A stretch of DNA of 64,000 bases from contig NC_084896.1 in NCBI RefSeq assembly GCF_958979055.1, positions 1,488,001 to 1,552,000 on the forward strand, read 5' to 3'. A model generated the notes under the pieces. That model was not told the DNA's origin, searched no databases, and saw only the letters and a program-made list of their open reading frames with translations. This document shows, piece by piece, positions 1 to 16,900 of this stretch (positions are counted from its first letter, which is position 1; each line of letters opens with the position of its first letter). Position numbers and translations under genes: made by a program. This DNA is from Alnus glutinosa. Its lineage: Eukaryota > Streptophyta > Magnoliopsida > Fagales > Betulaceae.

Positions 1-1100
1 GGACGAATCCATTTTTCCAGCGTAGGGCGTAACTTGGCAGACCATGCATCACAATGTTGATGATAAGTAGTGACTATTTGCCTAGCAAGATTACGAGCAT
101 CAAAGGACATGCCTTCATGGTAAGCTTTATTGCGATGAAACCAAAGAAGATCACAAGCTACAGCTGCAAATACCTGAAAACGATGTAATTCCAAAGAGGG
201 AATATGAAGAAGAGCCTCAGGATATAAAATTACTCGCACCCAGTCACATAAGTGTGGGGAATCCAATGTGGTAGAATCAAGAGGCCAGGATGAGAGACGC
301 CAAACTACTCTTGCAAAATGACAGTGAAAGAAAAGATGCCGAAGGGAATCAGGTCCTCCCTTACAGAGAGGACAGAAAGCATCTGGACGATGTGTAGGAA
401 TAATTGGCTGTAATCGCTGAATAGTTGGAAAAATATTCCAAGCTATTTTCCAAATAAAAATTCGGAGTCGATCTGTTAGTTGAAGTTTCCTGATATCCCT
501 CCAAAAAGATGACAAAGGAGACAGATGGGATCCAGTGAAATCATTATTCAAGATAGAAAGGTAGGCCGAAAAAGTGCTGAACCTCCCAGAAGCAGAGGGA
601 ATCCAGAGATATACTTTTTGAGATTCATCTGAAATTGGTAGCCTACCAACAGCCATGGCAGAGATCGGATCAAAGAGGGTCAACAGAAGGCATTTATTCC
701 AACAACGCGTTCCTGGCATAATTAGATCAGAGATAGACAAATGATGCAAATATCTCGAATTTGGACTACGGGGAGAAGGTCGATAGGAAGGAAGGGTCGG
801 AACCCAGGCCGTTGTCCAAATGCAGTCAGAGCTATTCATAGATACATTCAGACAGGATCCTGCAATAAGATATTCCTTGCATTTCTGGAGTCCTTTCCAA
901 ATCCATGAAGCTGTTACAGCAAAGAAGTAGAGAAGAAAGAGCCATAGTGGATATATTTCTTTTGTAAATGCTCCACCCATAAGGGGGTCTTGGATTACGG
1001 AAGATTTGAAATACTAATTGTAGAAGATATGAACCATTTGTGAAAGGGGAGTCGTAAATAGCAATTGTATACAATAATGTTTTCTCTCCACGGCAATTCA
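1..1100 (-). mobile_element. LINE (non-LTR retrotransposon) fragment, zf-RVT and start of RNase H region
   Basis: Read on the minus strand, about 1-842 is one open frame that runs off the left edge. It encodes the zinc-binding reverse-transcriptase tail seen in plant LINEs: a DRLRIFIWKIAWN motif, then CPLCKGG, then RHLFFHC, then a VACDLLWFHRNKAYHEG segment at the entry to the RNase H domain. Between 842 and 1100 the homologous reading (SWIWKGLQKCKEYLIAG) is in a different frame from the 89-residue ORF that starts at 1101, so this upstream part is frameshifted. The upstream reverse transcriptase is not recognisable beyond 1100. This is a decayed 3' portion, not an intact element. Family assignment is from motif recognition only. 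Confidence 0.85.
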
Positions 1101-3147
1101 TTGGACCGATCCTTACATTGATATTAACTCCTATTATTTTAAATAAAAATTAAATTCGTTTTAATCAAGGAATATACCATTGAGATTTGAGAATAAGAGA
1201 GAGTGATGGACCTCTTATATATGATCTTAGAAAGACTTCATTTTTTTTTGTTTTTTTTCTTAAAAAATCATGTAACAATGTAAGTGTAGCAAATTCCAAA
1301 CAAAGATTAAGCGAAGACAACTGTTGTTACCATGCACAATAATGATGAATAATATGAAATCAAAAAGAGAGAGTAAGAGAAAATCAAAACACTAATTTAC
1401 GTGGTTCAGTAATATGCATACATCTACAAGAGTGCGATTATATTCAATAATGATTTAAGGTTACATATTTATAACAAAACCCTATTGTGTGGACAGATAT
1501 GAAAAATCTCAAAATATTCTGTCAACTGACCACTATATTGGTACTCTGATATTACTCTCTATATCTAAAGAGAATATGAGCCACTTGTTCCAACAAAAAC
1601 AATAGGGTTATTACTTATCTTGTAAATCACTTTGATTGATGGGTTAAGAATCTAATCATTCAACTAAACTATAAAGCATTCAAATTTTTGGATTGAAATT
1701 TTCTATAATTGAATGTCACGCTATTCGAGTCGTTGCACAAGAAGTTGTAAGCCATACAACTCCCTTTTTTATGGGATTGTGTGAATTGCATTTGATTCGG
1801 ATAATGAAATAACAAAGATCTTTATCCCAAATCTTATAACCCTAAGAGTGAAAAAAAAGAATAAAATAAATAAATGATCAAATTCACGTCTACAATAGGA
1901 AAAACCAACATCATTGAGGAGAGAAAGAAGGGAATGGGATTGGCGGTGGAGGGCTTGTCATGTCTTGAGATGTTCCCAAAGCAAGAACACTTTGGGGCCT
2001 ATGAAGGCCCAAAGCATATCCATTTTTCCTTTGTTTGCTCACTATAAGTTGCTTACAATGGGGTTAATTATACTTTAACCTTTTGTTAAATAGTAGTTTG
2101 ATAGGCACTTTTCAATTTCAATAGCATCTAGGGTTAGAAAATAGGGTCCACATTGACATTTGATTGATATAGATTTCCTCCTAGCTAATATGATTTTGAA
2201 TTGACAAATGAACCAAAACATTAAAATGTGTCAATTAAGATTCATTGTCCAAAGAAAACCATGGATTGATGCAAAAAAAAAAACAACACATCCATTCAAA
2301 CGTTGCCACTAACACAAGGAAATGTGTGCCCACCTAGCTCTCTCCACCATTTCTTGTATGGCTTTTGTCCATTTATTTTGACAAAATTTGTCTTTGACAT
2401 TCGTCTTCCGAGCATGTTATTCTTACGTGTATTTTTATAAAATTAACAAATATGAATTAAAAAACCAAATTTCATATAAAAATCACATGCTCAAAAGACA
2501 TTTGTCAATTTAATAAGCTAATTTCTTTCGGTCACCTCAAAAAGAATTTTCTAAAATTTTGATAACTAATAAACTGACATATCCTTCAAGCATATTAAGA
2601 TTAACAGATGTTAATTTAAAATAGTATGAATTGGTAATTCTTTGGGAAAAAAAAAAAAAAAAAAAAAAAAACGCATGTAAAAGTCACATGCTTTATAAAC
2701 AAATGTCAATTTAATAGCTGAGGTTTTTTTCCAAACCAATTTAGAAAACTTTGTCCTATACAAAGTTAGTGTAATTCCATGCATATAGATCTTTACAATT
2801 ATTTGTCTGAATTTGAGAGAATTCAGGCAAATAATTATGAGATACAACTTATGGAACCCATCTGACCGAATAAATAATTAGGCAGCCCAATTTTTATTTG
2901 ATAAGGTGAGGTACATAAGTAGTCTCACAATTATCTACTCGAATTCTCTCAAATTAAAATAAATAATTATAGACAATCATAATCCTAGGATCTTGTAACC
3001 TGCAACATTCACTTAAAGTACTCAAGAAAAAAACAATTCACCTAAAAGGGTCACTTTCTGTGTCGGTGGATGCGTTTGGTAGGCATTGATAACTTTTGCC
3101 CATATTTGAAATGTCTATGGGAAAGTAAAAGAAACATTTACAGGAAT
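1101..3147. other. AT-rich intergenic spacer
   Basis: No gene is supported. The stretch holds homopolymer runs (an A run near 2648-2671) and degenerate dispersed repeats. A motif built around 'tttgtcaatttaataa' and 'cacatg' at about 2400-2520 and 2650-2760 recurs near 28990-29200 and 50550-50700. A segment at about 1390-1440 resembles common plant repeat DNA. The short ORFs here show no recognisable protein. Confidence 0.6.
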
Positions 3148-3155
3148 CATAGAAC

Positions 3156-3658
3156 TAGGGGTGAAAACCCAGTTACAGTTATGGATTATTCGCTAAAACC
3201 AATAACCATAACCGGGGTAGCCGATTGGCCAAGTTTGCCAGCCGGGGTAGGTAACCAGGTAGGCAGTTAACTGGTTATTTAAAAACCGGCGATTACCAGT
3301 TGGAATCCAATTATCCAAACTGCTAACTAAAATTTTAAAAAACTGAGTTTTGAGGCCTAATTTAAGTATTGGCCCTACTTCTTGGACTTAATTTAAACTT
3401 TTTTAGCCCTATAAAAAAAATCTCAACTTTTTTTGGCCCAATATGTTGGCCTAAGTTGGAATGAAAATAAAAGTCTAAACCCTAAATTTTATTATTTTAG
3501 TTTTTTAAATAAATAAATACATTTATATATATATACCCGGTTACCGGTTATAACCGGTTTTAATATTTTCTAAAACCGATAACCGCTCCAGTAGGGCTGG
3601 TTTGTCTGGGTACCAAACCGGTTGGCCAATTATATAACTCGCTAGCTTTACACCCTTA
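3156..3658. mobile_element. hAT-type MITE, copy 1
   Basis: The 503-bp element begins TAGGGGTGAAAA and ends TTTACACCCTTA, an imperfect terminal inverted repeat of the hAT type. It is flanked by 8-bp direct repeats, CATAGAAC at 3148-3155 and CATAGAAG at 3659-3666 (7 of 8 identical), as expected for hAT target-site duplication. The interior is rich in short palindromic ACCGGTTA-like motifs and has no transposase, so it is non-autonomous. A longer relative lies at 41826-42675. The small ORF overlapping its left part is not a gene. Confidence 0.87.
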
Positions 3659-3856
3659 CATAGAAGGCTGCATATATATATATTATAGTTCATGTTTCAA
3701 GATTGACAAATAAGGCTGAAGAAAACATAATTTGCAGCTGCAAAACAATATTTAAATTCACAACATCTAGTCTCAAATAATGAAGACCTTGCATTAAGAG
3801 AAAACCAGAAGAATCTTAGCCTACAGGCTACAGCAACAGACAACCTATGATACCAT

Positions 3857-8846
<4,990 letters not shown>

Positions 8847-8868
8847 TCATTTAGGGCATGTTTGGGTA

Positions 8869-9861
8869 GGATCCAGCTTGTGTGCTGTAGTTTTAACTAC
8901 ACATGCTGTAAAAAAAAGTGAATGGCTCAGATTTAACTACAAAATTGAAGGGTTCAGATCTGTTCCAAGATTTTTGTCCACGCCTATCACTGCTTCTCCT
9001 TTTTCATTTTCTCCATTGTTGCCAAATGAAAATCATACACCAGTGGTAAGTCTTGCAATAAGGTGTTGCTTGGGAACATGGTCCATCCAATAATGGCTTC
9101 ACCGGTTCCAAGAGTCAGATATCCGACGAACCAACGATCAACGGAGCCGACCGTGTCAGTCAAGACCCAACGAAACCCGTTGTGTACTGTCCCAAGGGCT
9201 GGACCATTATTTCCTGCTGAAGTCGAAACCACCACACCCTTCTTCACAGCACGAAATGACGCTATTGCGATTGGATTAGTTTCTAATGGCATATCATCAA
9301 CTCCCATGGAGATGATAATCACATCAACGCCATCTGCAAAATTTCTTCAAAAGCCTGGGCCTCAGCCTGGGCCTCAGTCCAAGACTTCTTCAAAACCTTG
9401 AAGAGTCTCTCTCATAGACACAATTCTTTACCCCCTTAAAACAGTCTAATCCTCCTCTGTTATTTCACTTCCTCTCTGCATTTTCCAGTCTTAACCCGAA
9501 ATTATGTGATTGTTAGAGTTGATGAAGGCATAAAGATTGGTTGATGAAGGCAAGAACATGGTCCAAGGCCGTTAAGAGTCACAAAATTTCAAACTTTTTT
9601 CTACAAAATCCCATACCCATCTGGTGGTTCTTTGCAAAATCTATTTTGTTTTTGCTTCCTTTTCTTTGGGCTTTGCTGGTGAGGAAGATGATGGACGGCA
9701 GAGAGAGTAGTTTTACAGAGGAGAAAATGAAGGAGAAACAATGATAGAGGGAAGAAACGGAGAACAGATCTGGACCGTTCAATTATTTAGTTAAATCTGA
9801 GCCATACACTTTTTTTAAGCATGAGTGCTCTAGTTTTAACTACAGCACACAAGCAGGATCC
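8869..9861 (-). mobile_element. Pack-MULE-like element carrying a host gene fragment
   Basis: The 993-bp element has long terminal inverted repeats of roughly 95-100 bp. The left end begins GGATCCAGCTTGTGTGCTG and the right end, reverse-complemented, begins GGATCCTGCTTGTGTGCTG. Similarity continues through a shared GGCTCAGATTTAACTA block to an AGATCTGTTC block. Flanking 9-bp direct repeats are GTTTGGGTA (8860-8868) and GTTTGAGTA (9862-9870), 8 of 9 identical. Long TIRs with 9-bp target duplications are the Mutator signature. There is no transposase; the inside is a captured piece of a subtilisin-like protease gene. It lies immediately upstream of the lysine gene, with the captured fragment in the same orientation. 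Confidence 0.85.
9025..9337 (-). pseudogene. Captured subtilase (subtilisin-like serine protease) fragment
   Basis: The minus-strand reading starts ADGVDVIIISMGVDD, continues through PIAIASFRAVKKGVVVSTSAGNNGP and TVHNGF, and ends near GEAIIGWTMFPSNTLLQDLP. This matches the peptidase S8 region of plant SBT1-type subtilases around the oxyanion-hole asparagine (SAGNNGP). Only about 105 residues are present. The catalytic Asp and His regions, the Ser region and the signal peptide are all absent, so no active protease is possible. A TTTTGCAG just before the first homologous codon resembles a splice acceptor retained from the donor gene. The open frame ends at 8987. Confidence 0.88.
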
Positions 9862-9870
9862 GTTTGAGTA

Positions 9871-11835
9871 TTCCTATTTTTCAAATCATTTTCAAAAGAA
9901 ATGTTAGAGCTCCTTCTACGTGAATGTAATTTTTAAATTTTTTTATTATATTTATATCCTTTTAGGTAGACACCAAAAGAACGCTAGAATGAGTTATAAC
10001 ATTCCTCCATTTTCAAATACTATTTTTTAGAATTCAAATTCTGCTCAGATTTTTATCTAATTTTTTCTAATTTTATTTCATATTTTTTAAACCATGTAAA
10101 TATGATTTCAAAGAATAAATTCTCTCAACATTCGTAATTTTAAATATTTTTTAAAAAACTTGCACACCCAAATGAGTAAGTTTAGGGTTAAATACATTTT
10201 TGGTACATGTGGTTTAAAAATTTTATTTTTTGATACCTCAGTTTTAATTTGTTTCACAAATGATACTTAGGTTTTGAGAAAAGGCAGATTTAATACCTCC
10301 GTCTATTTTTCATTCTAAAATTTAATGGACTGTCATGTGTTTAACCTAAGGTGTTGACCCATGACATAATCTAAAAAAAATTAAAAAAACAGAAAATAAA
10401 AATGTTTAAATTTTTTTAAAAAAATAAAACTTAATATATATATATATATGTTAAAAACATTTAAAAAACAAAATTGAAAAAAAAATAAAGAAAAGAAAGA
10501 AAGGTAACTTAGGGCCAAATGCCACCCCATTTTGGCCAAGAAATAGGCTCAGCCACCCCCAATAACCAAAGAAAAAAAAAAAGTGAGGGTTTTGGCCATT
10601 GGGAGTAGTTCGACCACCCCTAAAAACAAAACCCTAAACACTGTAAGAGGAGAGAAGCTTCTCAACAAATAAAATTTATCTTTTTGCTCTCTCTCTAAAA
10701 GTAACTACTATAGAGCTTTTTCCGTTAGAGAATTTTATATATAATTCCGGGTAGATTTCATTGAAACAGATAGAATGGATGTTAAAAATACGAATATATA
10801 TATTACTGACATACATAATTATTATTGAACAAGAATGAAATGAATATGTTTGGTAAGTGACTGAACAGAACAGAGTAATAGGTAGTTAATTTTGAATTAG
10901 TAAAAAGTGATAGATGTGATATAAAGTATAAATATTTTGTATAGAGAAGTGAAAAAAAATTTGTATTGTAGTTAATTTTTTTATTTGAATAATAATAAAA
11001 AATTTATTGATGTGATATAAAAAGTGAAAAAAGTTGAAATGTTTTGATATTAATTGTTATTAAAAAATATAAAAATAAAGTATGAAAATTACAACCCACG
11101 ATTGTGTTCTGTTCATGGCGTTGCCAATAACTAAGAAGCAACACAATATCATAGGCGACCAAATCATTGCTTGAAAGTTGAAACTAGCATGAATAACTAA
11201 TAACCAAAATTTAATTAGAAAAAAAAAAAAAAAAAAAAAAAACTAATGACCAAAAAAAGAAAAGGGAAAAAAAGAAGAAGAAAAAGCCTTAAGGTCAAAT
11301 GTAAATGCAGGTTACATAATCATAATTCCTCCTCACCAAATTCCCACTTCTCTTGTATTATCGGATTGATGTTCCTGCAATTCCAAGCATTCAAGACATT
11401 CATTCAAAATTAATAATTTGGATCGAGCATCATAAGTCTTAAAGATAAATAAATAAATAAAAAGCAAATAAATAGGGTGGTTCGATCACTTCTTGAGATG
11501 GTCGCCCGGCCACTCTCTTAAAGAGCGATTGACCACCATTTTGCCCATAAGCAGAATAAATAAGGCTTACATAAATACTATTAAAAAAAAAAAAAAAAGA
11601 AACAACATATGTGTTCTAATTTTTTTAACAATCTTTCTTTCTTATAAAAAATTTGTAATTAAAACCGAATGTTAAAACTACAACACATAAATTGTTTTTT
11701 TTCTGCACATAAGCCAAATCCTAATAGAATTGTTATTTTTAGACTCGTGGCAATTTCTACTAAAATGAACCTCAAAAGCCATAAATATAGATACCCCTAT
11801 AAAGAAAGGATTGCAAGACCTACATGCTTCTGGTA
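9871..11835. other. AT-rich spacer with degraded repeats
   Basis: No gene found. From about 10185 to 10360 there is a typical plant repeat end (GGGTTAAATACATTTTTGGT followed by text alternating 'gatacctca' and 'gtttca'). At 10510-10640 a palindromic ACCACCCC/GGGTGG-rich block recurs in altered form at 11475-11545 (GGTCGCCCGGCC). Both look like transposon remnants whose second end I could not find. A-rich runs lie at about 11220-11240 and 11582-11598. Confidence 0.5.
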
Positions 11836-11844
11836 TTCCAGAAT

Positions 11845-12025
11845 GGGAAATGATACTTGGGGACGTTTTACCGTCCCTCAGCCGACTTTTTTAATAAAAT
11901 AATAATTTTTTAATCAAAAACAACTTCTGATGTGACATCAGAAGTTGCTTTTGATTAAATAAATCTCATTTAAATGAAAAGAGCCGGGCAAGGGCCGCCT
12001 GGTTTGCCCCTGTCTATCATTGCTC
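11845..12025. mobile_element. Small palindromic MITE with 9-bp target duplication
   Basis: The 181-bp element is flanked by exact 9-bp direct repeats TTCCAGAAT (11836-11844 and 12026-12034). The left end is GGGAAATGATA and the right end, reverse-complemented, is GAGCAATGATA. The centre is a near-perfect hairpin: arms 11911-11932 and 11936-11957 match at 21 of 22 positions around a 3-nt loop. The 9-bp duplication suggests Mutator-type mobilisation. There is no coding capacity. Confidence 0.8.
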
Positions 12026-12034
12026 TTCCAGAAT

Positions 12035-12093
12035 AGCCACTTTTTATGGGGATGACCGAATTACACACAATTCAAACAATCAATAATAAGAAA

Positions 12094-12138
<45 letters not shown>

Positions 12139-13500
12139 GGTGATCATGTTGAATTGTGCATGCAATTACTTTTTTTCTTTTTTGGTACATACAAATATTT
12201 AAATCCAAAACACTAATCTATAACATAAATATCTTGATTGTTGCAAAGCTTATGTTTTGATGATGATTAGTTCAATCATGCTAGCTTTAGAACAAACTCA
12301 CATGATGGGAGTTACGTGGGACTGCATGATTTGAACCAGAAACTAATGAGGGCACATATTTGGAAACTATGCCACAATTACTCAATGAACTCATAGATGA
12401 AATATAAAGCTTAATTAAAGTGAGGAAATGAAAAAAAAATAAATTAAAAAGAAGTTGAAAGTTGAATCTATATATTATCACCTTTGACACAGTCTCTTTC
12501 TTTGTATATTATTGAATATGCATGACATAATCTTTCCACAAGCTGGCATATATATATATATATATGAGAGTTACAATAAGCAAAATTTAGTGGAGCACCA
12601 TAATTTGGCAAATTGACTTTCTCCTACCAGCTTCAACAACGCAGTGATTATCATATTATAAACTATCAGAAGTTCTTGTTTGTAGGAGTCTGATACATAT
12701 CCCACAAAACGGATTGAGATCCTGTGTAATACTTGGAATATTGCATCATATGCAATCTATTTTATCTTTGGTCATTAGGGTGGCCGAATTACTCCCTTTA
12801 GCCAGAAAGTGGTTTATCTCAACAGTCTCTCTTCTTTTTATTTTGAATAAATATATTTAGTAGATTTATATACTGCTGAATGACGTAGTAGTAAAATCAC
12901 ATCTTGGTTATGATGTTGTAGTAAAAATCGCTCTTTAGTTAGTACTTGATTTTTTTTACAAATCAAAATGTTGATTTTTACTATCATATGATCGATCCAG
13001 TTGTATAACAGTTGTACATGAGTTTACTAAATAGCATTACTCTTTTATTCTTTATTTTTTTTACGATAAAATATATTGCATCGGGTGCAATACCCCGGAT
13101 CTCAATCCTCACAAAACATAAAAACTATCACCATATTGGTGTAAACCAATTAATAAAATGAACAAATCCATAACTAAATCAACATAGAAATAAAGTATAG
13201 TATAGTGTTAATTAACGTTTACAAACATAAAACTAGTTGTTAATTTTTTGCCGGAAAGTAGGTATTTTAGATGAGTTGGTTGGTTGGAGGGAAGAGAAAG
13301 TGTCTGAACGGAGTGGCTTGCATTTCGCCAACTCTTTCTCTTTCTCGGCCAAAAAAAAAAGAAAAAAAAAGAAGGGAATGTTTCCATGCATGCCCCCTGT
13401 AGGCTGTAGACCCTGTCAATGGCATGGAACATCAGCATTCACTTTCTAAATCAGTCATATCATCCTGGCTGTCCATTTTGGCCGTCCCTTTCTGGCCACA
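12035..13500. other. AT-rich spacer upstream of Sec14-nodulin gene 1
   Basis: Contains a 39-nt T run (12096-12134), a short TA repeat near 12548-12564, and otherwise unremarkable AT-rich DNA. The last 200 bp before 13500 become more balanced in composition and probably belong to the promoter of the downstream gene. No supported ORF. Confidence 0.55.
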
Positions 13501-13521
13501 ACTTCAGAGAATAAGTCGGGT

Positions 13522-13581
13522 GATATATACACTTCATTCTTCCTCTCTTGACACCACTTTGCTGCACATTCTTCTCAAAAG
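13522..13581 (+). promoter_or_regulatory. Probable core promoter and 5' noncoding exon of Sec14-nodulin gene 1
   Basis: A TATA-like GATATATACA near 13522 precedes a C/T-rich leader with TTCTTCCTCTC. The leader ends CTCAAAAG at 13581 directly followed by GTATTC, which would be a splice donor. The first coding ATG is 330 bp downstream with no long ORF between, fitting a leader intron. Transcript start and intron are inferred, not demonstrated. Confidence 0.4.
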
Positions 13582-13910
13582 GTATTCACATCTGTCTCTT
13601 TCTCTTCCTCCTCTTCTTCACCCACCTTTTCCTTTTGCATTCTGCTTCTGATTACAACATGTACATTTTGTTTGACCACTATGATGTTCTGTGTTCTGAA
13701 ATGGGCTTTTATTGATTCTGTTGTGGTGTAAAGGTAGATTTTGTCTGCTTTGAATGTTGCAGCAATGTTCTGACTTTTTTTGTATGGTTAAAGGTGTAGG
13801 CATATTCTGAGAGGGCACTAGTTTGGGCGTCTTTGTTATATATGAGTGCTTGATTCTCCTACCCTTTATAGTTGTGGTCTTAACTGAGCTTACCTTGCAA
13901 TATCTCAATC

Positions 13911-16900
13911 ATGTGTGACATGTCTGGACCTCTTGAACGACCGTTTAAAGCAGGTAATTAAGGTTTCTTCCTCTTGAATCTTGTTACAGTATTTTTTTTC
14001 AGTTTCAATATATTATATAGGAGGTTTCCATATGGTTTTGATGATTGTAAATTTTTGGAGGTCCTTGATGTTTTGATTGGGTTCCGAGAGAAGAAGTCAA
14101 GAAAGAAAAGGAATAGAAAGATTTGGAAACGGACACATCAGAAGATGAACTAAGCCCAATGTGGCTCTTTTTTGGCTTTTGACCTTTTCTCTTTTTCACA
14201 ATTTCAAAGTTATCAAAATGAAACATTTGTCAATTTTATGTAATCTGAGAATCAACATAGGAAATTATCCAATGTTCTATCATTGAATCTATGCCAATGT
14301 TCAAAAGGAATTGTGAAATCATAAAATTTTGTACACAAATGAAAGGAAAAAAAAAAAAACTCTTGAATTTTGAAAGCTGTTGCAGTTGTTGAAATTATGT
14401 TGTTTGTAGTCATGACTTATGATTCTTTTTTATTATTTGAATGGAACCTTGTTGCTCTTGTCTTGATCCATGGCACTTTCTTGCTTCTCGAGGGGCTTGT
14501 ATAAGTCTAATTCACTTGCTGTGACATGCATCATGAAAAGAGAAGTAGCAATTGCAAGAGAAGTTAGAATATTAATTTGAATGATTAAATCTACCATCTT
14601 TTGTTAGGTTAAGTTTTTGAGATAAATGATAATTTAACATGGTATTAATGCAGATGCCAATTGAACATTCTACGTGTTAGTCCTCACTTATTGAGGGAGC
14701 ATTTGATTAGAATATTAATTTAAATGATTACGTTTACCATTTCCTATGAAGTTAAGCTTTTTAGATAACTAGATTTAGCAGGAGGAAAAAAAAACTTTCA
14801 AGCCTGTCTTTCTGATATGACCTTAAATTTATGGGTGTCTAAACAGGTCTTGAAAAATCTGACATTGAATTCTCTGAGGATGAGAGGAAGACAAGACTTG
14901 GGTCTCTTAAGAAGAAGGCAATTAATGCCTCCACCAAGTTTAGGCATTCCTTGAAAAGGAAGGGCCGGAGAAACAGTAAGGTTATGTCTGTTGCTATCGA
15001 GGATGACATTGATGCAGAGGACTTACAGGCAGTGGATGCATTCCGCCAAGCACTTATCTTGGACGAACTACTGCCCTCTAAACATGATGATCATCATATG
15101 ATGCTGAGGTAAGTTTCTTTGCTATTAAAGGTTAAAGGTTGCACCTGAAGAATATGGATAACCATTAACCAACCAGCTCATTAATATGTGATGGTACAGA
15201 TTTTTAAGGGCAAGGAAATTTGACATTGAGAAAGCAAAGCAAATGTGGACTGATATGCTCCAGTGGAGGAAGGAGTTTGGAGCAGACACAATCATGGAGG
15301 TAGTCATGGAAAAGCTTTTTCCTTCTTCCTTTTGTTTTCTCTTTTCAAAACAAAAACATTAACAAACAACTCAAAATATTCAAAACTACTTTCACTTTTA
15401 TGTCACATCAGAACAAAAAGCACATCTAAAAAGCATTAACAAACGGAGGTGGAGATCTCTTTTTTGACTAACATGTACGAGTTTGAATCTTTTCTCTTTG
15501 GTTTCTTGGTTAAGGACTTCGAATTCAAGGAGATTGATGAAGTGTTAAACTACTACCCACAAGGACATCATGGAGTTGATAAGGAAGGGCGACCTGTTTA
15601 CATTGAAAGACTCGGCCAAGTTGATTCTAACAAGCTGTTGCAAGCCACAACAATGGACCGCTATCTGAAATATCATGTACGGGAGTTTGAGAGGACCTTT
15701 GCTGTCAAGATGCCAGCCTGCTCCATTACTGCTAAGAAGCACATTGACCAGAGCACAACCATTTTGGATGTGCAAGGAGTGGTATGTAAGCTTTTTGCTT
15801 TTCTGGTCAACCAAGCGACACTTAACTCATCAAACATAGAATAGACACCCACTTACAAAGGTTCCACTGAACCTATGCTATTAAAACTTCATAGAAGTAT
15901 TAATTAAATGATTAGATTCACACTTTCCTTTGAGCTTAAGCTTTTGGGATAATTGGTGATTTAAAATAGCCGGCATTAATGTCGAGGTCTTGAGTTCGAA
16001 CATTGACTCTATAATTTATCCATATTTCAATTAAAATAGTTTATGTGTTGTGAAGGGAGTCTTAAAGTATTAATTAAATGATTAAATTCACACTTTTCCT
16101 TCAGCCTAAACTTTTATCCGGAATAAGTGGTGACTTAATAAGAGGTCTACCTAGAAAACTTTAAGTGGGCTTTGTATGTAAGTTTGTTAACATTGATTGA
16201 AAACCAACTTTCTAGCTTCCTTTTTTTTTTTCCTGGAATGAATTTCCTTTCATATGTTTCCATTTAATTACTTTTGGAAGAGGTGTATCCTAAAGTTGTC
16301 ATGACTGATGCCTCAGGGGCTTAAACAATTTGGCAAATCTGCAAGGGAACTTATTCAGCGCCTTCAGAAGATTGATGGTGACAATTATCCTGAGGCATGC
16401 ATTTTATCATGAGCTCATTAACCTGAATGATATGTTTTCACATTCACTCATATTTACTGGACCTTCTGTCTATTGCAGAGCCTGAACCGCATGTTCATCA
16501 TCAATGCTGGTTCTGGATTTAGGCTCTTATGGAATACTGTTAAAACATTCCTTGATCCCAAGACCACTGCAAAAATTCATGTAAGAATTCATCATCTCCT
16601 CTCTCAAACTATCACTGATTTTGATCAAGTAATGCTGCTAAACAAATTCATGATTCACTTACCAGGTCCTGGGAAACAAATACCAGTGCAAGTTGCTTGA
16701 AATAATTGATGCTAGGTATCTCTTTCTTCATCAAGTTCACAAAACAATCTGTGTCTTGTCTATGTTGATCTCTCATCTTTTGAAAAAGCACCAACTTATC
16801 TAGTATATGTAGCATATTTTACATATCTAGTATAAAATCCTTCAGTAAACCTCATTTACAATTTGTTTTTCCTGTATTTGTGCCAGTGAGCTTCCAGACT

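Noticed and set aside
9063..9401. Plus-strand 112-codon ORF in the Pack-MULE
   Set aside because: Antisense shadow of the captured subtilase reading, which has the family motifs on the minus strand.
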